This document shows, in pieces, positions 11,268-23,360 of a stretch of DNA of 64,000 nt. The stretch is from Cristatella mucedo. Taxonomy: Eukaryota; Bryozoa; Phylactolaemata; Cristatellidae. How positions within the stretch are numbered: position 1 is the stretch's first letter; each line of letters begins with the position of its first letter. Location of the stretch: positions 620,001 through 684,000 of the forward strand of contig WPIO01000123.1 in NCBI GenBank assembly GCA_009760855.2, read 5' to 3'. The notes beneath the pieces are model-generated. The model searched no databases, was not told the DNA's origin, and saw nothing but the letters and a program-made list of their open reading frames with translations. Position numbers and translations under genes: made by a program.

Positions 11268-13134
11268 ATGTTAGTAGCCTTTGCAAACCAAAACGTGGGC
11301 AGAGCTGATTGTGATGCTTGGCCAGCACACAGCCAGGATATTACAAGCAGCCACTGCAGAAAACATCTGACTGTGGCCTACTGTTCCCAGGTTAGCTCCT
11401 TACCTGATGATCCTTGTGATGGTCTAGCCGATCGCTTCTCTCGATTCTTTGTGCTGAAGATAGACAAAATCAGGGAATCCATCCCTGCGATGACAACCTT
11501 CCCACTAGAATGCTGTTCCTCGGTTCCTGGCTGCGCCTCAATGTCTGCATTTAAACAGGTCACTAGTGATGTAGTCCTAAAGCTCGTATCTCAATCAAAG
11601 AAGACAACAAGTCCACTGGACCCTATTCCCACTGTCCTGCTCCTACGTTGCATTGATCTGCTGCTGCCATGCATAACCAACATCATTAATATGTCATTAG
11701 CCTCAGGTCAGGTCCCAGCACCTTTCAAAAAAGCTGTAGTCAGGCCACTTCTCAAGAAAGCTACACTAGACCAAGAGAACTTAAGCAACTACCGCCCAGT
11801 CTCCCTTCTACCATTCCTATCAAAGACACTGGAACGGGTCGTGGCAGACCAGCTGAACTCGTATATCGAAACCTCACACCTTGCTAGTAAGTTCCAGTCT
11901 GGCTTTAGAGCTAATCACTCCACAGAGTCAGCATTGCTTCGGGTATACAACGACCTACTTAGGAATGCAGACATGGGTAGAGTGTCTCTTCTTGTTTTGC
12001 TCGATCTTTCGGCAGCTTTTGATACCATCGATCACAAAGTACTTCTAGAGCGCCTCTCATCTCGCCTGGGCATCACTGGCACTGCTCTGCAGTGGTTCAG
12101 GTCCTATCTCAGTGGGAGACTCCAGAGTGTTGACGTGAATGAACAAAGATCATCTGAAGTACCTCTAAAATATGGAGTACCTCAGGGCTCTGTGCTAGGT
12201 CCGGTACTTTTCACTGTTTATACTCTCCCTCTCGCTGATGTGATTGCCAAGCACAATCTAGGCTTTCACTTCTATGCGGATGACACTCAGTTGTACCTTT
12301 GCTTTGATCCCTCCCAGCCTTCGAGCACCTCAAATTCTCTCAACTCACTTGCTGCATGCATTGATGACATCCGATCATGGATGGCAGCAAATTTTCTAAA
12401 ACTAAACGATGATAAAACTAACTTACTAGTTATGGGCAAACCTAGTGTTATTCAGAAATTGGAAAGGCTGACTTTCAAAATTGGCTCTGCCAGCATATCT
12501 CCAGTTGCACCAGCTCGAAATCTAGGTGTCATATTCCAAAGCGACCTCTCGTTAGACGACCACATCAGCTCCACAGTCAAATCAGCCTATTTTCAGCTTC
12601 ATAACATTGCTAAAATTAGGGCTTGTTTAGATAAGGATACCATGTCCAAGTTGGTCCATGCATTCGTGACATCTCGTCTTGACTTCTGCAACTCACTGCT
12701 TACAGGCCTACCAGCATGTGCGATCAGGCGATTGCAGCTGGTGCAAAACTGCAGCTAGGCTTGTCTGTCGTGAGCGTCGCAGTTGCCACATTACTCCACT
12801 TCTCGCCGACCTGCACTGGCTACCAGTCAAGCAACGGATTGACTTCAAGGTTTTGTCGCTCACTTTTAGGTCTCTTCATTCTATGGCTCAAGCCTATCTA
12901 TCAGATATACTACCCCATCAGGCAAAGTATCGTACCACTCGCTTTTCGGAATCCAACAGTCTAGAAATACCTCGTACAAACCTTAAATCCTTTGGAGACC
13001 GTGCATTTAGCTCGTATGCTCCCACAGCCTGGAACTCCCTCCCGACCTGCATCAGAACAGCCCCTGACCTGACCACATTTAAAAGAAACTTAAAAACATA
13101 CCTATTTAGGACAGCATTTAGTGGGTCCTTGTGA
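11268..13134 (+). pseudogene. LINE reverse transcriptase, one frameshift
   Basis: The long ORF (496 codons) reads from a linker (LADRFSRFFVLKIDKIRES) into a full RT: VVRPLLKKATLDQENLSNYR, VLLDLSAAFDTIDH with the first catalytic Asp, GVPQGSVLGPVLF, and FYADDTQLYL with the YADD active site. It ends early at about 12756, where one base has been lost. The C-terminal domain continues in another frame to 13134 (CRERRSCHITPLLADLHWLP, SSYAPTAWNSLPT, LFRTAF). This protein set is typical of L2 and relatives in the CR1 superfamily. The copy cannot make the full protein as it stands. Confidence 0.9.
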
Positions 13135-13299
13135 TTCGTCCTCGATGTGCTTATGCGTGCTGACACTGTTCATGCTGCCACTAACCACATTTGAATGCTG
13201 ACCCAGTGCATGTAACCCCTAACCATGTTATTCATTTTGTTTGTTTTTCAAGCATGATTTTACTTACTATTCTATTGCGTATCACTTTGCAGCAAATGT

Positions 13300-13339
13300 A
13301 AAGCGCCTAGAAAGAGATTAAGTTCTCTGAGGGCGCTTT
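13300..13339 (+). other. LINE 3'-terminal hairpin
   Basis: AAAGCGCC at 13300 pairs with GGCGCTTT ending at 13339 across a loop containing AGAGATTAAGTTCTCT, itself partly self-complementary. The same stem-loop is kept in every L2-like tail here and in SINE family B. Confidence 0.7.
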
Positions 13340-13520
13340 ATCAAGTGCAATGTTATTATTATTATTATTATTACTGCATAATTCCGGGTTGCTAGTAAAA
13401 TGAAAAAGCTGAATCAGTGATATGCACTGGGGTTCAAACATATTTGCATTTAATTTCGGTAACGACAAAGTCAATAACCAGTGCTATGGGTATGACCCAA
13501 CGACATTTGTGCACAGGCCG

Positions 13521-13826
13521 TTAAGATGCAATTGTAACTCTGTGCATATCTACCAGTTCTGTCACTCGACACTTGCCGTACAAGTCGCTGCTTACGGGTA
13601 TAAGGTCAAATTCTTGCTCTTCAGCATACTTACTTAAGTAAGGCAATAGATGCTCAGTAATTTCACTCATCAATGCGATGATGATGCCACCAAAGAAAAT
13701 CATGCAACCAGCTACATTTTTCACCATCTGTTTTCTGAAAAAGTTGAGTAGTTTGCTCACGAAAGTCAATATTTTCGTCTGCACCAAAGCTCGAATCTTG
13801 GCTACTACAGCCATTTCGATGTTCAT
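13521..13826 (-). CDS. Hypothetical small membrane protein
   Basis: A 101-residue ORF in otherwise featureless sequence. It has a basic N-terminal half, one likely membrane segment (VAGCMIFFGGIIIALM, about residues 38-53) and a mixed C-terminus. I recognise no family and see no splice sites, promoter or neighbour that would support it. It may be chance. Confidence 0.2.
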   Translation of the reverse strand: MNIEMAVVAKIRALVQTKILTFVSKLLNFFRKQMVKNVAGCMIFFGGIIIALMSEITEHLLPYLSKYAEEQEFDLIPVSSDLYGKCRVTELVDMHRVTIAS

Positions 13827-14119
13827 TGAAGTTGAAGAAAAACAGTCAGTCTAGAAGAAAAGGCATGAGCTAGATTCACACAATGCTAGTCTCTGCATGA
13901 TCAATCCATTGCATGAAGTTATTACCTATCATTCATCTAACCAGTCACCTGTGAGTTCTGCAAATAAGCTTCCGACTAAGCTCAACTTCCGAAGGTTGGA
14001 CGAGTTTACAATTATAAAACTTCATTACTTGCTCAACCAGATAGCATATTATTAACCACAGATATCAAACTAGCTACGTTCAGCAAGATCAATCGTGTGC
14101 GAATCTTCCCTTTTATAGG

Positions 14120-14205
14120 TCACAGCTAGTAAAGTGTCTAGAAAGAGATTGAGTTCTCTGAGGGTGCTAAATCAAATGTATCGTTACTATTATAATTAAT
14201 ATTAC
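14120..14205 (+). mobile_element. L2-like LINE tail
   Basis: Degenerate terminal 85 bp (AAAGTGTCTAGAAAGAGATT, GAGGGTGC) followed by an AT-rich remnant of the tail. Confidence 0.65.
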
Positions 14206-14869
14206 ATGCTTCTACGACGATATTATGGTAACACATAGTCACAATTTAAAGCTGCTAGTGTCTACCTTTAACAATTTTACTAGTTATTCCCAAGTTTGCT
14301 CATCACCTATTAATCATTAATGTGCTCTAGCCAAGAAATTCTCCTGCTAACTTTGTTCTCAGCTAGATAGACTGGATCAGCTAATCTGTCCCTAAGGGAA
14401 CACTGGAATACTGTCCCTAAGGAACATCTCAGCTTGACTGTTCTCCCTCAATTCCGAGCAACACCTCAATACCTGTATTCGAGGCAGCCAAGAATGACCT
14501 TATCCGGAAATCCATCTCTCACTAAAAGAAGATTACCAGAACACTAGAAGCTAATATACCAGTTGGTGTCTGTGATGCACATATGTACAGTGCTTAACTA
14601 CAATAATAAGTAGGTTCAGCTCTTAGCTCCAGCTCTGGTCCTAACACCTTTCAAAAAGGCTGTTGGTTTGACATTGTGAGGTAAGCCATAACTGACAAAG
14701 AGTTCTTAAGCAGCTTCAAAATAGTCAACCAACTGCTGATAGTTTCACAGAAATTCGAACTGGTTATGGTTAAGCAACATATTCCTTGCAATAAAACTTT
14801 TACAATGATACAACATGACACTTGCTGAAATTCTCGAGTAATTTGCTTCTCTGAATAAGCATGCAATCT

Positions 14870-15840
14870 TCCCAAGATCTAACGGCCCGTGGTTTACAGC
14901 AGACATTAAACTAACTACTAGATCAAGCTTTAAAAAGCCTATACAAGATAAGGACTGACTTTCCACTGACAGGCATATGAGGACTGCTGTAGATCGTATC
15001 ATTCGAAAAAGCAAAAGCCACGTCATGATTCTATAAATACAATGTTGAAACACAGATGCACTTTAAAAAAAAACAAAAAACGGTGAGCATTGATGGCACA
15101 CTGGGTAAGGTGGTTGCTTTCACGACCTCGTTCCCGAGGTCGTGGGTTCGATTCCTGCGGTGGGCGATCCTTTCTCACCACTGCAAGCTGTGGTGATAGC
15201 CGTAAAAGGCTCTTCTGTCGCTATACAAAAAGAGGCTACTTAATCAGCTAGGATTTATTTATTTTTTATTTAAAAATGCTGGTGTCTACGATCAAAGATA
15301 TCCTTAACCACTATCAGGAAAGCTCCTTATCTAGTGATCCTTGCGATGATGTATTTGCTCTTTCTGATCAATTTTCTAGCATCTTTGTCAACAAGATCGA
15401 CAATATCAGTTAGTCCATCTCTAGGGTATCAGGATCCCCTCTGGAATCGTGTTTCCCAGTTCTGTGCTGCACTTAAACGTCTAAATTTAAGAAGCTCACT
15501 AGTAACCTTGTCCTGAAGTTCATATCCAAATCGAAGAAGAGAACTTGTCTTCTAGACCCTTTTCTCATTGCCTTGTTTCTAGATGATGAATACATCTACA
15601 GCAGCTATGCATAAATAATACTGCAAATATCTTATTAGCCTCAGGTCATATCCCAGCACATTTTTAAAAGGCTGTAGCCAGTCCACTACTCACGAAAGCC
15701 ATTTTAGACGTAGAAGATTTAGGTAACTTCCCCCAGTTTCCTTTCTGCGGCTCCTGCCCAAGACCATAGAGTGACTCGTGGCAGACCAGATGAACTCATA
15801 CTTTGAAACTTCACACATATTTAATATTAAACTCTCACAG
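14870..15840 (+). mobile_element. L2-like LINE, endonuclease-RT linker fragment
   Basis: Old plus-strand fragment: PWFTADIKLTTRSSFKK-like sequence at 14885-15055 matches the region after the endonuclease. After a SINE (15085-15265), it continues with SSDPCDD and LSDQFSSIFVNKIDNIS, equivalent to the RT linker of the 11195 copy, then RT motif 1 remnants near 15700. Stops and frameshifts are frequent. Confidence 0.6.
15085..15265 (+). mobile_element. tRNA-headed SINE, family A
   Basis: A tRNA-like head has an A-box-like TGGCACACTGGGTAAGG and a perfect B box, GGTTCGATTCC at 15145-15155. After it comes a shared body (GGTGATAGCCGTAAAAGGCTC, CTGTCGCTATACAAAAA). Related copies lie at 25188-25345 and 53800-53960. 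It sits inside a LINE fragment. Confidence 0.75.
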
Positions 15841-15879
15841 AAGTCAATCGTCAGAGTCATGTACTCCTTGGTGGCTATC

Positions 15880-16370
15880 CAAATGGCCTATTGCATTGCA
15901 AAATATCAAGTGATTATGTATGCAGCTATTTTTCCTTAACAATTCAGATTTGTTGTCCGTGATTTGAATTATGCAATAAGTTGCGATGAGGTTTGGCACT
16001 AGATTGTGGGTCACTGTAAGATTTTTCTGTGCACCAAGGCTGATCCTAGGCATGGAATGTTAAAATTCTACCCCAGGTCAGCAAAATATGTTCCTCGAGA
16101 GACTTATGATGCTCGGTCAGCCCATATCGCAACCAATATGCACGGCATCAGCTACCCACTCTCTACCAAAGCCTTTTCATTGTGCCATCACCCGAGTCAG
16201 TGAGTGACAGCAAGGCTGTCATTATATAATAAAGCCATAGCTATTTACATGTATCGGTACAGATGTGTTAAACCAGCACTGTAGTAAATGAAGTTGCCAA
16301 GCAAGATAATACTGAAGGGCCAAAATGTATTGTCATTGCTCCAAGAGATTGTTTGCTCTTTGCATGCGTA
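15880..16370. other. Unassigned host sequence
   Basis: No gene or recognisable repeat. Confidence 0.5.
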
Positions 16371-16374
16371 TGTT

Positions 16375-16530
16375 TGTACACCGAGCTGGTTGGGCTCAGT
16401 GGGCAAAGTGCTTGCCCCGACCAAGGTCTGGCTGACGTTGTGGGCTCGAGCACTGTTGCTTATGTGAAGCCCCTGCATATAAATTACGTTCTCGTGGGTC
16501 GCTATATAAACGTAATATATTTTTATGTCG
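16375..16530 (+). mobile_element. tRNA-headed SINE, family B
   Basis: Head sequence GCTGGTTGGGCTCAGTGGGC and TTGTGGGCTCGAGCACTG correspond to A and B boxes and match 48838-48975 closely. The tail here diverges into an AT-rich segment and lacks the LINE-type stem. Confidence 0.6.
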
Positions 16531-16954
16531 TTACGCTTTAGAAGCATTAATAAAGATAGGAGCAAAGGATTACTCACTTTAAAATTGTGTAAGAAGAATA
16601 AGGCCTATAAGCATACCTGCAAGTGATAGTTACAATGTCTGGGTATCTCAAAATAACGTGCAAAAGGTGCATATAAAATATCCAAGGTGAATTGAATGAA
16701 CGTTCGCTGCTTGCTGGACGGTATTTCTTGCAAAACGTTACGTACTCTGTAAGTTATCTCAGTTTACCTCTTCTAATTTCAGCGTATTTTCACGCCAGCA
16801 CAGACGTTGAAAAAGGCACTGATGTTAACTATTCCTAGAATGCAATAGTAATGGACAAAGCAGGTAAAGAAAATCTACTTACTTACGGTAAATATTTTCG
16901 CACAGTAACATGGCCGAATTCAACCTCCCTCCATTCATGCAGAAATTTATTACA

Positions 16955-17035
16955 TGCCCTCTGAGAATGTATTCTCTTTCTAGGGAATTTTCATGCACTG
17001 CAAATGAAGCATGGATCACTAAACTTGCAGCAAAT
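16955..17035 (-). mobile_element. L2-like LINE tail, degenerate
   Basis: CATGCCCTCTGAGAATGTAT and TCTCTTTCTAGGG with CACTGCAAATGAAG are a worn version of the family terminus. Confidence 0.5.
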
Positions 17036-17152
17036 GCAGTCGTGTAGGTTGAATGTACACATAAACTACTTCAAGCACTGCAAATGAAGCACGGATCACC
17101 AAACTTGAAGCAAATGCGGTCGTGTAGGTCGAATGTACACATAAACTACTTC
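16995..17152. repeat. 80-bp tandem duplication
   Basis: Two units, 16995-17072 and 17075-17152, period 80, both running from GCACTGCAAATGAAGC to ATAAACTACTTC with a handful of differences. Confidence 0.85.
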
Positions 17153-17589
17153 TAAATTTTTAATCTAATATCCAAACAGAAGATAGAAGCTAATCTGATA
17201 ATACGATTTTCTGCTCCGATCCAGCATGGCTAGCTTGTTCTAACTGATGTTTTAGGCATAAAGCTTCGCAAACAAAAATCAGATGAAGCAGCCTAGATCA
17301 TGCCCTCTTAGTCAGCCACCACATTGAAGTAAACAGTTCTTAGAAATCAGAATCACTCTCTTCGCCCACAAGATAAATAAAAAACGGACTGTTCAATGAA
17401 TGCTGAAAGCAATCGTATGTGGCAGAACGTCTCATCCATGTTATCACTTATCACATGGCTGACAAGGCCACCCCAGGGTGAAAAGGTCAACCAGCAAAAC
17501 CAGCAACTGCCTGCTATGCCAGGAAAACGTGCTGACGACTGCCTTTTTTTAGAATATTCTATGACAAGTTCCCTGTAGGATATCTGTCA

Positions 17590-17611
17590 GTCTTTCTCTC
17601 TCTCTGTGTCT

Positions 17612-17650
<39 letters not shown>

Positions 17651-17810
17651 TGTGTGTGTGTCTCTCTCTCTCTCTCTGACTCTCTGTCTGTCTCTGTGTC
17701 TCTACCTGCCTGTCTTTCCCTCTATGTCGCTGCCTCTCTCTTTCTCTCTCTCTCTCCCTCTCTCTCTTTTTTTTTCTCTCTCTGTATGCTTGTGAGTGAG
17801 TGTCTGTATA
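17590..17810. repeat. (GT)n/(CT)n low-complexity tract
   Basis: About 220 bp of alternating TGTG and CTCT runs. It generates spurious Ser/Leu/Val-rich ORFs on both strands. Confidence 0.9.
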
Positions 17811-19010
17811 AATTCCCACATCAACGGCTGTCGTCTCACTGATCCAGGTCACCACCGATGACTGTCGTTGATTCTGAGGCTCTACTTGGCAGGTCAGAAT
17901 GACACTGGATATGGCAGAATGCATGGCCTCTGCCACCCTCGTCAAGCCACGGCTTCAGTGAGGAATTTCTTTGGAGCATAGCCGACCCATTCACCACTGG
18001 CACAGGTCAGTGTACATGAAGCTGTGTCTGCTGGTGTGTGCCTGCTGAGTACAAACAGTGTGGATGCATGAACATGACCGAGGCCAAGGCTGTGGCTCTA
18101 GAAGAGGCAAGCAGTTTCCCTAGTGACCTGGGCTAGCAAAGACTAAGTGAACCTGCCAGCAACGATTTCTGCTCATGCCTTAACACAAACAGGCCATATA
18201 AACAGATTAAAATATTTTCATAATACTAATACATGGTATAGGGGTTTCAACTAAAGTGCTTTGTAAGAATTTAACGGATGTTGGAAGCATGTCCAATTCC
18301 TTAGAGGTAACATTAAATATCTTAAGCATTATAGTGTTCGGAGTGACACGCTTAGCGGCCAGTAGCAACACAAGGCACAGCCTCATCTTGTATAAGCACA
18401 TAAAGAACGAATCATAGGGTCCCACACAACTCTTTCTCAACCAAGAGAGTTATAGGTGCTCCGCAGTCTCCTTTTTTGCAACAACACTACTAGGGCTCAA
18501 GGGAGAAAAGCAAAACTCAGCTGCCATGTCAAAGGCTAATGCAGCTACACAACTGCCACATATTGCAAGGCATAGGCATCGGGTCCTGAGAGGTAACGTG
18601 CTTGCACTTAACGACCCCTGTAAAAAAAAAAGTTGAAAGCTGGACAAGTCGCTTGGGGCAGACAGCTAGAAACCGACGAAACCACCAAGAACTTGGCATC
18701 AAGATGCTGCTGTAATTTCTTGGCCTGCTTTTTCAACTAGGTGATACCAGTAGCATCAGTGCATTCCACACATATGAACTAGCCACTGCTGCAGCTGGAC
18801 CGACTGATTGAGTCACTGGTCTAATAGATGGTGCCATCTTCATCGAGTAATGCAAAAGTCGCAAGAAAGTGCTTAGGTCGTCCCTAAATAAGCATTCTGC
18901 TTTCTGATTTCTCTTTCATCATTGCCCATTCCCTAGAAGATCATCGATTTTTTTATACAGGGATACCCGGGTAAATTATCAAGCACCTCCACTGAAAACC
19001 TAAGTAATTT
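17811..19010. other. Unassigned host sequence
   Basis: No gene supported. A 77-codon minus-strand ORF at 18207-18440 may contain LINE 3' debris (an SFMCL-like segment) but is not convincing. Confidence 0.45.
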
Positions 19011-19014
19011 AGTA

Positions 19015-19105
19015 ATAATAATATTAATAAGACACTTGAAATAGAACCCTCAGATAACTCGATCTCTTTCTAGGCGCTTTACATATGCTGCAAAGGAAGT
19101 ATGAT
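19015..19105 (-). mobile_element. L2-like LINE tail
   Basis: AATAATAATATTAATAAGAC, CTCAGATAACTCGATCTC and AGGCGCTTTACA form the minus-strand terminus of the family. Confidence 0.7.
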
Positions 19106-19439
19106 TGATTGATTTAATCATAAGGCAAGTACAAAACTCTCCATGATTATGTAGACAAAAGGCTTCTATAACAATAAAACTTGTGCTGAACGGTATTATT
19201 CTTGAGTAACTACGGCTCGATTTGAAGACGGCTCTTGGCTACTTAGATATGCAGTAGTTAAGCAGGATTAGAAATGATCTATCTCAGCTACTGTTATTTG
19301 TTTTCAATTTACAAACACCGAGGCGAATAAACTAAGAACGTTAAGTTTCCACACACTAAATCTCTTTACATAGCGATGTGGTTAAATAACTTCTGCTGCA
19401 ATACATTTTTCTCGTAAACAGTTGGAATAATCCGGACTA

Positions 19440-19880
19440 GTCGCTCAGACCGATGGAGCATGCAGGACATGCACTGACCTGATGACTGACGTTGGTCTCA
19501 GAGGCTTACAGGTAGCAATTGTGGCAGTATTTAAGTATTTAGTATCAGTATTCAGTATTTAGTATCAGCATCAAAGGTTCAAAGTATGCGTTCGGCTAGA
19601 TCGACATCGGACTGAGTTAACTTACCTTTACTTCGGCCGCACTGTGAAAATCCGACCAGCTATGGCCAGGGGCTGTTAGCAAATGCCTGTTGTCTCCTCC
19701 ACCGTGAAAGGTGGAGCTGGTAGCGCTAGCCGGTGCAGATAGCAAATGGACAACCTGCCACGTAAGGCATCACATTAGGCATTACTCAGCCGGGGATTTC
19801 CCCAAAAATCAAATTCACCCTAAAATGAGGTGGGAAATTCCCTCCCATCATGGGGTTGCTCGAATGTAAGAAGAAAATTC
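19440..19880. repeat. Unclassified dispersed repeat
   Basis: Shares GCAGGACATGCACTGACC, CTCAGCCGGGGATTT and GGTGGGAAATTCCCTCCC with 4860-5270 and 26040-26560. It contains three internal repeats of TATTTAGTATCAG near 19535-19570. Confidence 0.45.
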
Positions 19881-20124
19881 TCACAGGAGACTCCTGATGA
19901 ATTGTTTTTAACCCTTTACCACAAAAACTCCGTACTCGCTCGCAAGTCTGCTCGCTCGCAAGGACCTTTAATCGTGAAGTGAAAAAAACAATTCATCATG
20001 GGTGTGGAAGGGGGCCGGAAGTTATCCCCCACGGTGGTTGTGAGCCGCCTAGTAATACCACTGCCCAATTATATCACGTGACCACATAGGCACAGATTTA
20101 GACGTAAACGGGAAGTTGTTGCCA

Positions 20125-20436
20125 ATGGTTTCACGTCGGCGTGGGAGTCCAGCATTCGATAACGAATGCGATTGCGATGACTCGGTTGACGTTAGTGATT
20201 CTTTTATTTCAATTCCAGACATGGAATTATTCTACAAACAGAAGGTAGAGTCAATGGATATGCTTGACTCTGTAACTGTATTAGGATCGTTCATTACTGA
20301 GTCCATAATGTTAGCCGATAAGGCTCTCTGTTCGTTGCCACGATCTGTTAGCGTTGTTGTATCTGAGCCAAGCGCCGAAATCGGAACGGACCTTGTATCT
20401 GAAACAAGCACCGAAATCGTAAAGCCACCGAACTAG
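20125..20436 (+). CDS. Hypothetical acidic ORF
   Basis: A 103-codon frame from ATG at 20125 has an acidic N-terminal segment (DNECDCDDSVDVSDS) and a repeat-like C-terminus (VSEPSAEIG, VSETSTEIV). The nucleotide repeat continues past the stop in another frame, suggesting a frameshifted longer repeat. I recognise no family. No splice or promoter evidence. Confidence 0.2.
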   Translation: MVSRRRGSPAFDNECDCDDSVDVSDSFISIPDMELFYKQKVESMDMLDSVTVLGSFITESIMLADKALCSLPRSVSVVVSEPSAEIGTDLVSETSTEIVKPPN

Positions 20437-20527
20437 GCACTGGAATTGAAACATTGACAGTATCTGAACCAAGCCCCGAAATCGAAAAGAAGTTTATGTC
20501 TGAGCCAAGCTCTGGAACGGGAAGATA
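20359..20527 (+). repeat. Degenerate coding-like minisatellite
   Basis: At least four variants of TATCTGAGCCAAGCGCCGAA begin near 20359, 20396, 20460 and 20496, each followed by ATCG-rich spacer. Confidence 0.55.
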
Positions 20528-20767
20528 GCTAGTGGGAAGGACCATAAAATCACTCATTCTACAAAGCTGCGGACCCTTAGTACAGTTAATTTAATGGCAA
20601 GACGATGGCTCGAAAGAATACTGGCTTTAATGGTAGGATACTTGAAACTGTTCAATAGTACAGTGGCTTTAAAGGACGACGGCACGAGAGTAAAGTATCT
20701 TTAATGACATGATACTTGGCTCTGCCCGAAAGTACAGTGGCTTTATTGGCAGGATAATTGGAACTGC

Positions 20768-20881
<114 letters not shown>

Positions 20882-20899
20882 CATCGGCTGATGATAATG

Positions 20900-21527
20900 A
20901 TAGACCCATAAGAACATATCACTGAAATGCCATGCCGGTGGTCGATGCCTCAAAGGTGCCCACTAGCCGAGTCTTGTTTCTCGAAGCCATAGTCTCAGGC
21001 TAGCTTTGTCACGAATGGTGGATCCTAACAACCTATCGCTAAAAGGCAGAGCTAGTAGTTGATCTATCAAAGGTGACCACTAGACGAGTCACTTTTGAGT
21101 GAAGTCGAACTGATATCAGATCAAAATAAAATCGCAAAAATCCTTAATAAAGGAGGCCTCGGTAGCTATTGGCCATATATTACTGCCTACACCGGCAAGT
21201 TGACTTTGAGAGACATAATAAAAGAGATTTGTAGGATGGCTTCGAGGGTCTGCTAAAGGTATGAAATTGAGAAAGGAAAGTGTGACAATTTGGACTCTTC
21301 GGTGGGTAGCTAAGTCTACAAAATTAGGAGAAGCCAGGTTAAAAGACCTGTGGTTTTTAACACACACTACATCCTGAACAGGTGTGCATACGAATGAATT
21401 CTCAAAAAAGCAAGACAAGTTCGGCAGAGCACAGGCAGAGATAACCGGAGCTATTGGTACTTAGCTGACACTCTTAGGATGCTAGGTCGTCACTATAATA
21501 ACCTTCTCTAGCAGACCATTCTTCAGT
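20900..21527. other. Unassigned host sequence
   Basis: No gene. A short local repeat is visible (GCCCACTAGCCGAGTC near 20957 and GACCACTAGACGAGTC near 21074). Confidence 0.4.
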
Positions 21528-21612
21528 TTGTGTGCACAGAAACAGAAACCTCGATCCTCAAAAGATTTAGGTACAGTAGAACTGCCATCCTGCGATATGA
21601 CTGGATGCTGAT
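21528..21612. repeat. Dispersed repeat, pair with 23948-24040
   Basis: TTCAGTTTGTGTGCACAG, CTCGATCCTCAAAAGATTTAG and GACTGGATGCTGA match the segment at 23948-24040. Confidence 0.5.
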
Positions 21613-21740
21613 GGGATTTTGACATACACAAAAACAGGATATGCTGCAGTTGTTAGAGCTTGTGCAATAACTAGACTAACGGCAAAAATATCACCCAGAG
21701 TACAAAGCTTCGGCTGGGGCCACATCTCTGCTAGTCGCTG

Positions 21741-21815
21741 CTTCTTTCTCTGTTGCTTCCTTCTCTTTTGCCTCTTTCTCCTTTGCCTCCTTCTCCTTTG
21801 CCTCCATTTCCTTTG
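21741..21815 (-). repeat. 15-bp minisatellite encoding KEKEA
   Basis: Five units of roughly CCTCCTTCTCCTTTG; on the minus strand they read as KEAKE repeats within an ORF of 71 codons. No independent sign of a gene. Confidence 0.75.
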
Positions 21816-21974
21816 CCTCCTTTACGGCCGTCCATTGTTCCGATTGAGCCTTGCATTTGTCGTCCAATTGTTGGGTTACGGTACAAGACGAAGCTGTAAT
21901 AATCAATAATAATAGCTGTAATAATAGTCATAATGTGGCTGCTGTAGCGAGGCATCATTTTTGTACATGCTTAT

Positions 21975-22580
21975 CAAAGCTTGTCTGTCGTGAGCATCGC
22001 AGTTGCCACATCACACCACTTCTCGCCGACCTGCCCTGGCTACCAGTCAAGCAACGGATTGACTTCAAAGGTTTGTCGCTCAATTTTAGGTCACTTCATT
22101 CTTTGGCTCCAGCCTATCTCTCAGATCTACTCCCCCACTATGCCAAGCATCGTACCACCAGCTTTTCGGAATCCAACAGTTTACCAATACCTCGTACAAA
22201 CCTCAAATCCTTTGGACACCGTGCATTTAGTTCGTATGCTCCCAAAGCCGGGAACTCCCTCCCAACTTGCGTCAGAACATATCCTGAATTGACCAAATTA
22301 AAAAAAAACTTAAAAACACACCTACTTAGAACAGCATGTAGTGGGTCACTGTGTTTGTCCTTTATGTGCTTATGTGTGCTGACACTGTGCATGCTGCCAC
22401 CAACCACATTTGCATGCTGACCCTCTGCATGTCACGCCTAAACATGTTATTCATTTTGTTTATCAAGCATGATAATACTCACCATTCACTTGCATTTCCC
22501 TTTTGCAGCAAATGTAAAGTGCCTAGAGAGAGATTGAGTTCTCCGAGGGGGCTTTATCAAGTGCATTATTATTATTAATA
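21975..22580 (+). mobile_element. L2-like LINE, 3' fragment
   Basis: Begins at the CREHRSCHITPLLADLPWLP segment, continues through SESNSLPIPRTNLKSFGHRA and LRTACSGS, then the 3' UTR, stem and ATT tail. It is about as well preserved as the 11195 copy over this span. Confidence 0.85.
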
Positions 22581-22667
22581 ATATTATTAGTTGTGACTGG
22601 GGAAGTGCTGCAGGTGCATGCAAGAATATAAAAAGGAGAAGTCTCTCGGAAGTGCATCATGAACTAA

Positions 22668-22862
22668 CCATATTTGCATGCTGACCCTGTGCATGTCACC
22701 CCTAACCATGTTATTCATTTTGTTTGTTTATCAAGTATGATATTACTCACCATTCAATTGCATTTCCCTTTCCAGCAAATGTAAAGCACCAAGAGAGAGA
22801 TTGAGTTCTCTGAGGGCGCTTTATCAAGTGCATTATTTTTATTATTATTATCATTATTATGA
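22668..22862 (+). mobile_element. L2-like LINE tail
   Basis: 3' UTR (CTGACCCTGTGCATGTCACC), stem AAAGCACC/GGGCGCTTT and ATT tail, directly downstream of the preceding copy and in the same orientation. Confidence 0.8.
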
Positions 22863-23360
22863 ACGGTCGAACAGATTCTTTTATTGTAGTCAAGTCAAAA
22901 TGTCAAAGCAAATAGTTCAAGAGTGTCAACGAGAGTCATGTAATCTATTATTAGGAATGTCTTACATGTTGAGCTGTGCCTCTGCATGCAAACCACAATA
23001 CAGGCAAGCACATGATTCACGAACTGATCGACCATTACCTAAATTAGGTTACTTACACACCTGAGCTACAACAATCACGTAAAAGGTTTCAAGTAAGACA
23101 CCGTTTTTAATTCTTGAATCGGGTGACATTCAAGCCCTATAGCTATCATGCTTAGGCAGGCTTGCTACAGTTAACATGATACTAACGGTCACTTATTTCA
23201 AAGACCAATTATATGTAACATGCAATACATCAAGGACCTGTATATTAAAAAGCATTACCGAAAGAAAAGAAAACAAGAATAGTTCTAGAGGGCAAAGGGA
23301 AAGCATACTGCATCAGTTGGCCTTGAGTTAACCCCTCAAGGATGATATGCCATTGCAGTT

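Larger units (their letters stand above)
11195..13372 (+). mobile_element. L2-like non-LTR retrotransposon, RT copy
   Basis: The best-preserved LINE in the window. It spans the linker before the reverse transcriptase, the whole RT, the C-terminal domain, the 3' UTR and an (ATT)n tail. The endonuclease domain and the 5' end are missing, as expected for 5' truncation during target-primed reverse transcription. The transcript end can fold as a hairpin (13300-13339) that all family tails share, the likely recognition site for the element's own RT. One frameshift splits the ORF. Confidence 0.9.

Noticed and set aside
15085-15175. tRNA gene
   Set aside because: A and B boxes are present but no acceptor stem pairing; the same head occurs in several copies with a SINE body.
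17559-17945. 128-codon ORF with Arg-Glu and His-Thr runs
   Set aside because: Translation of the (GT)n/(CT)n tract.
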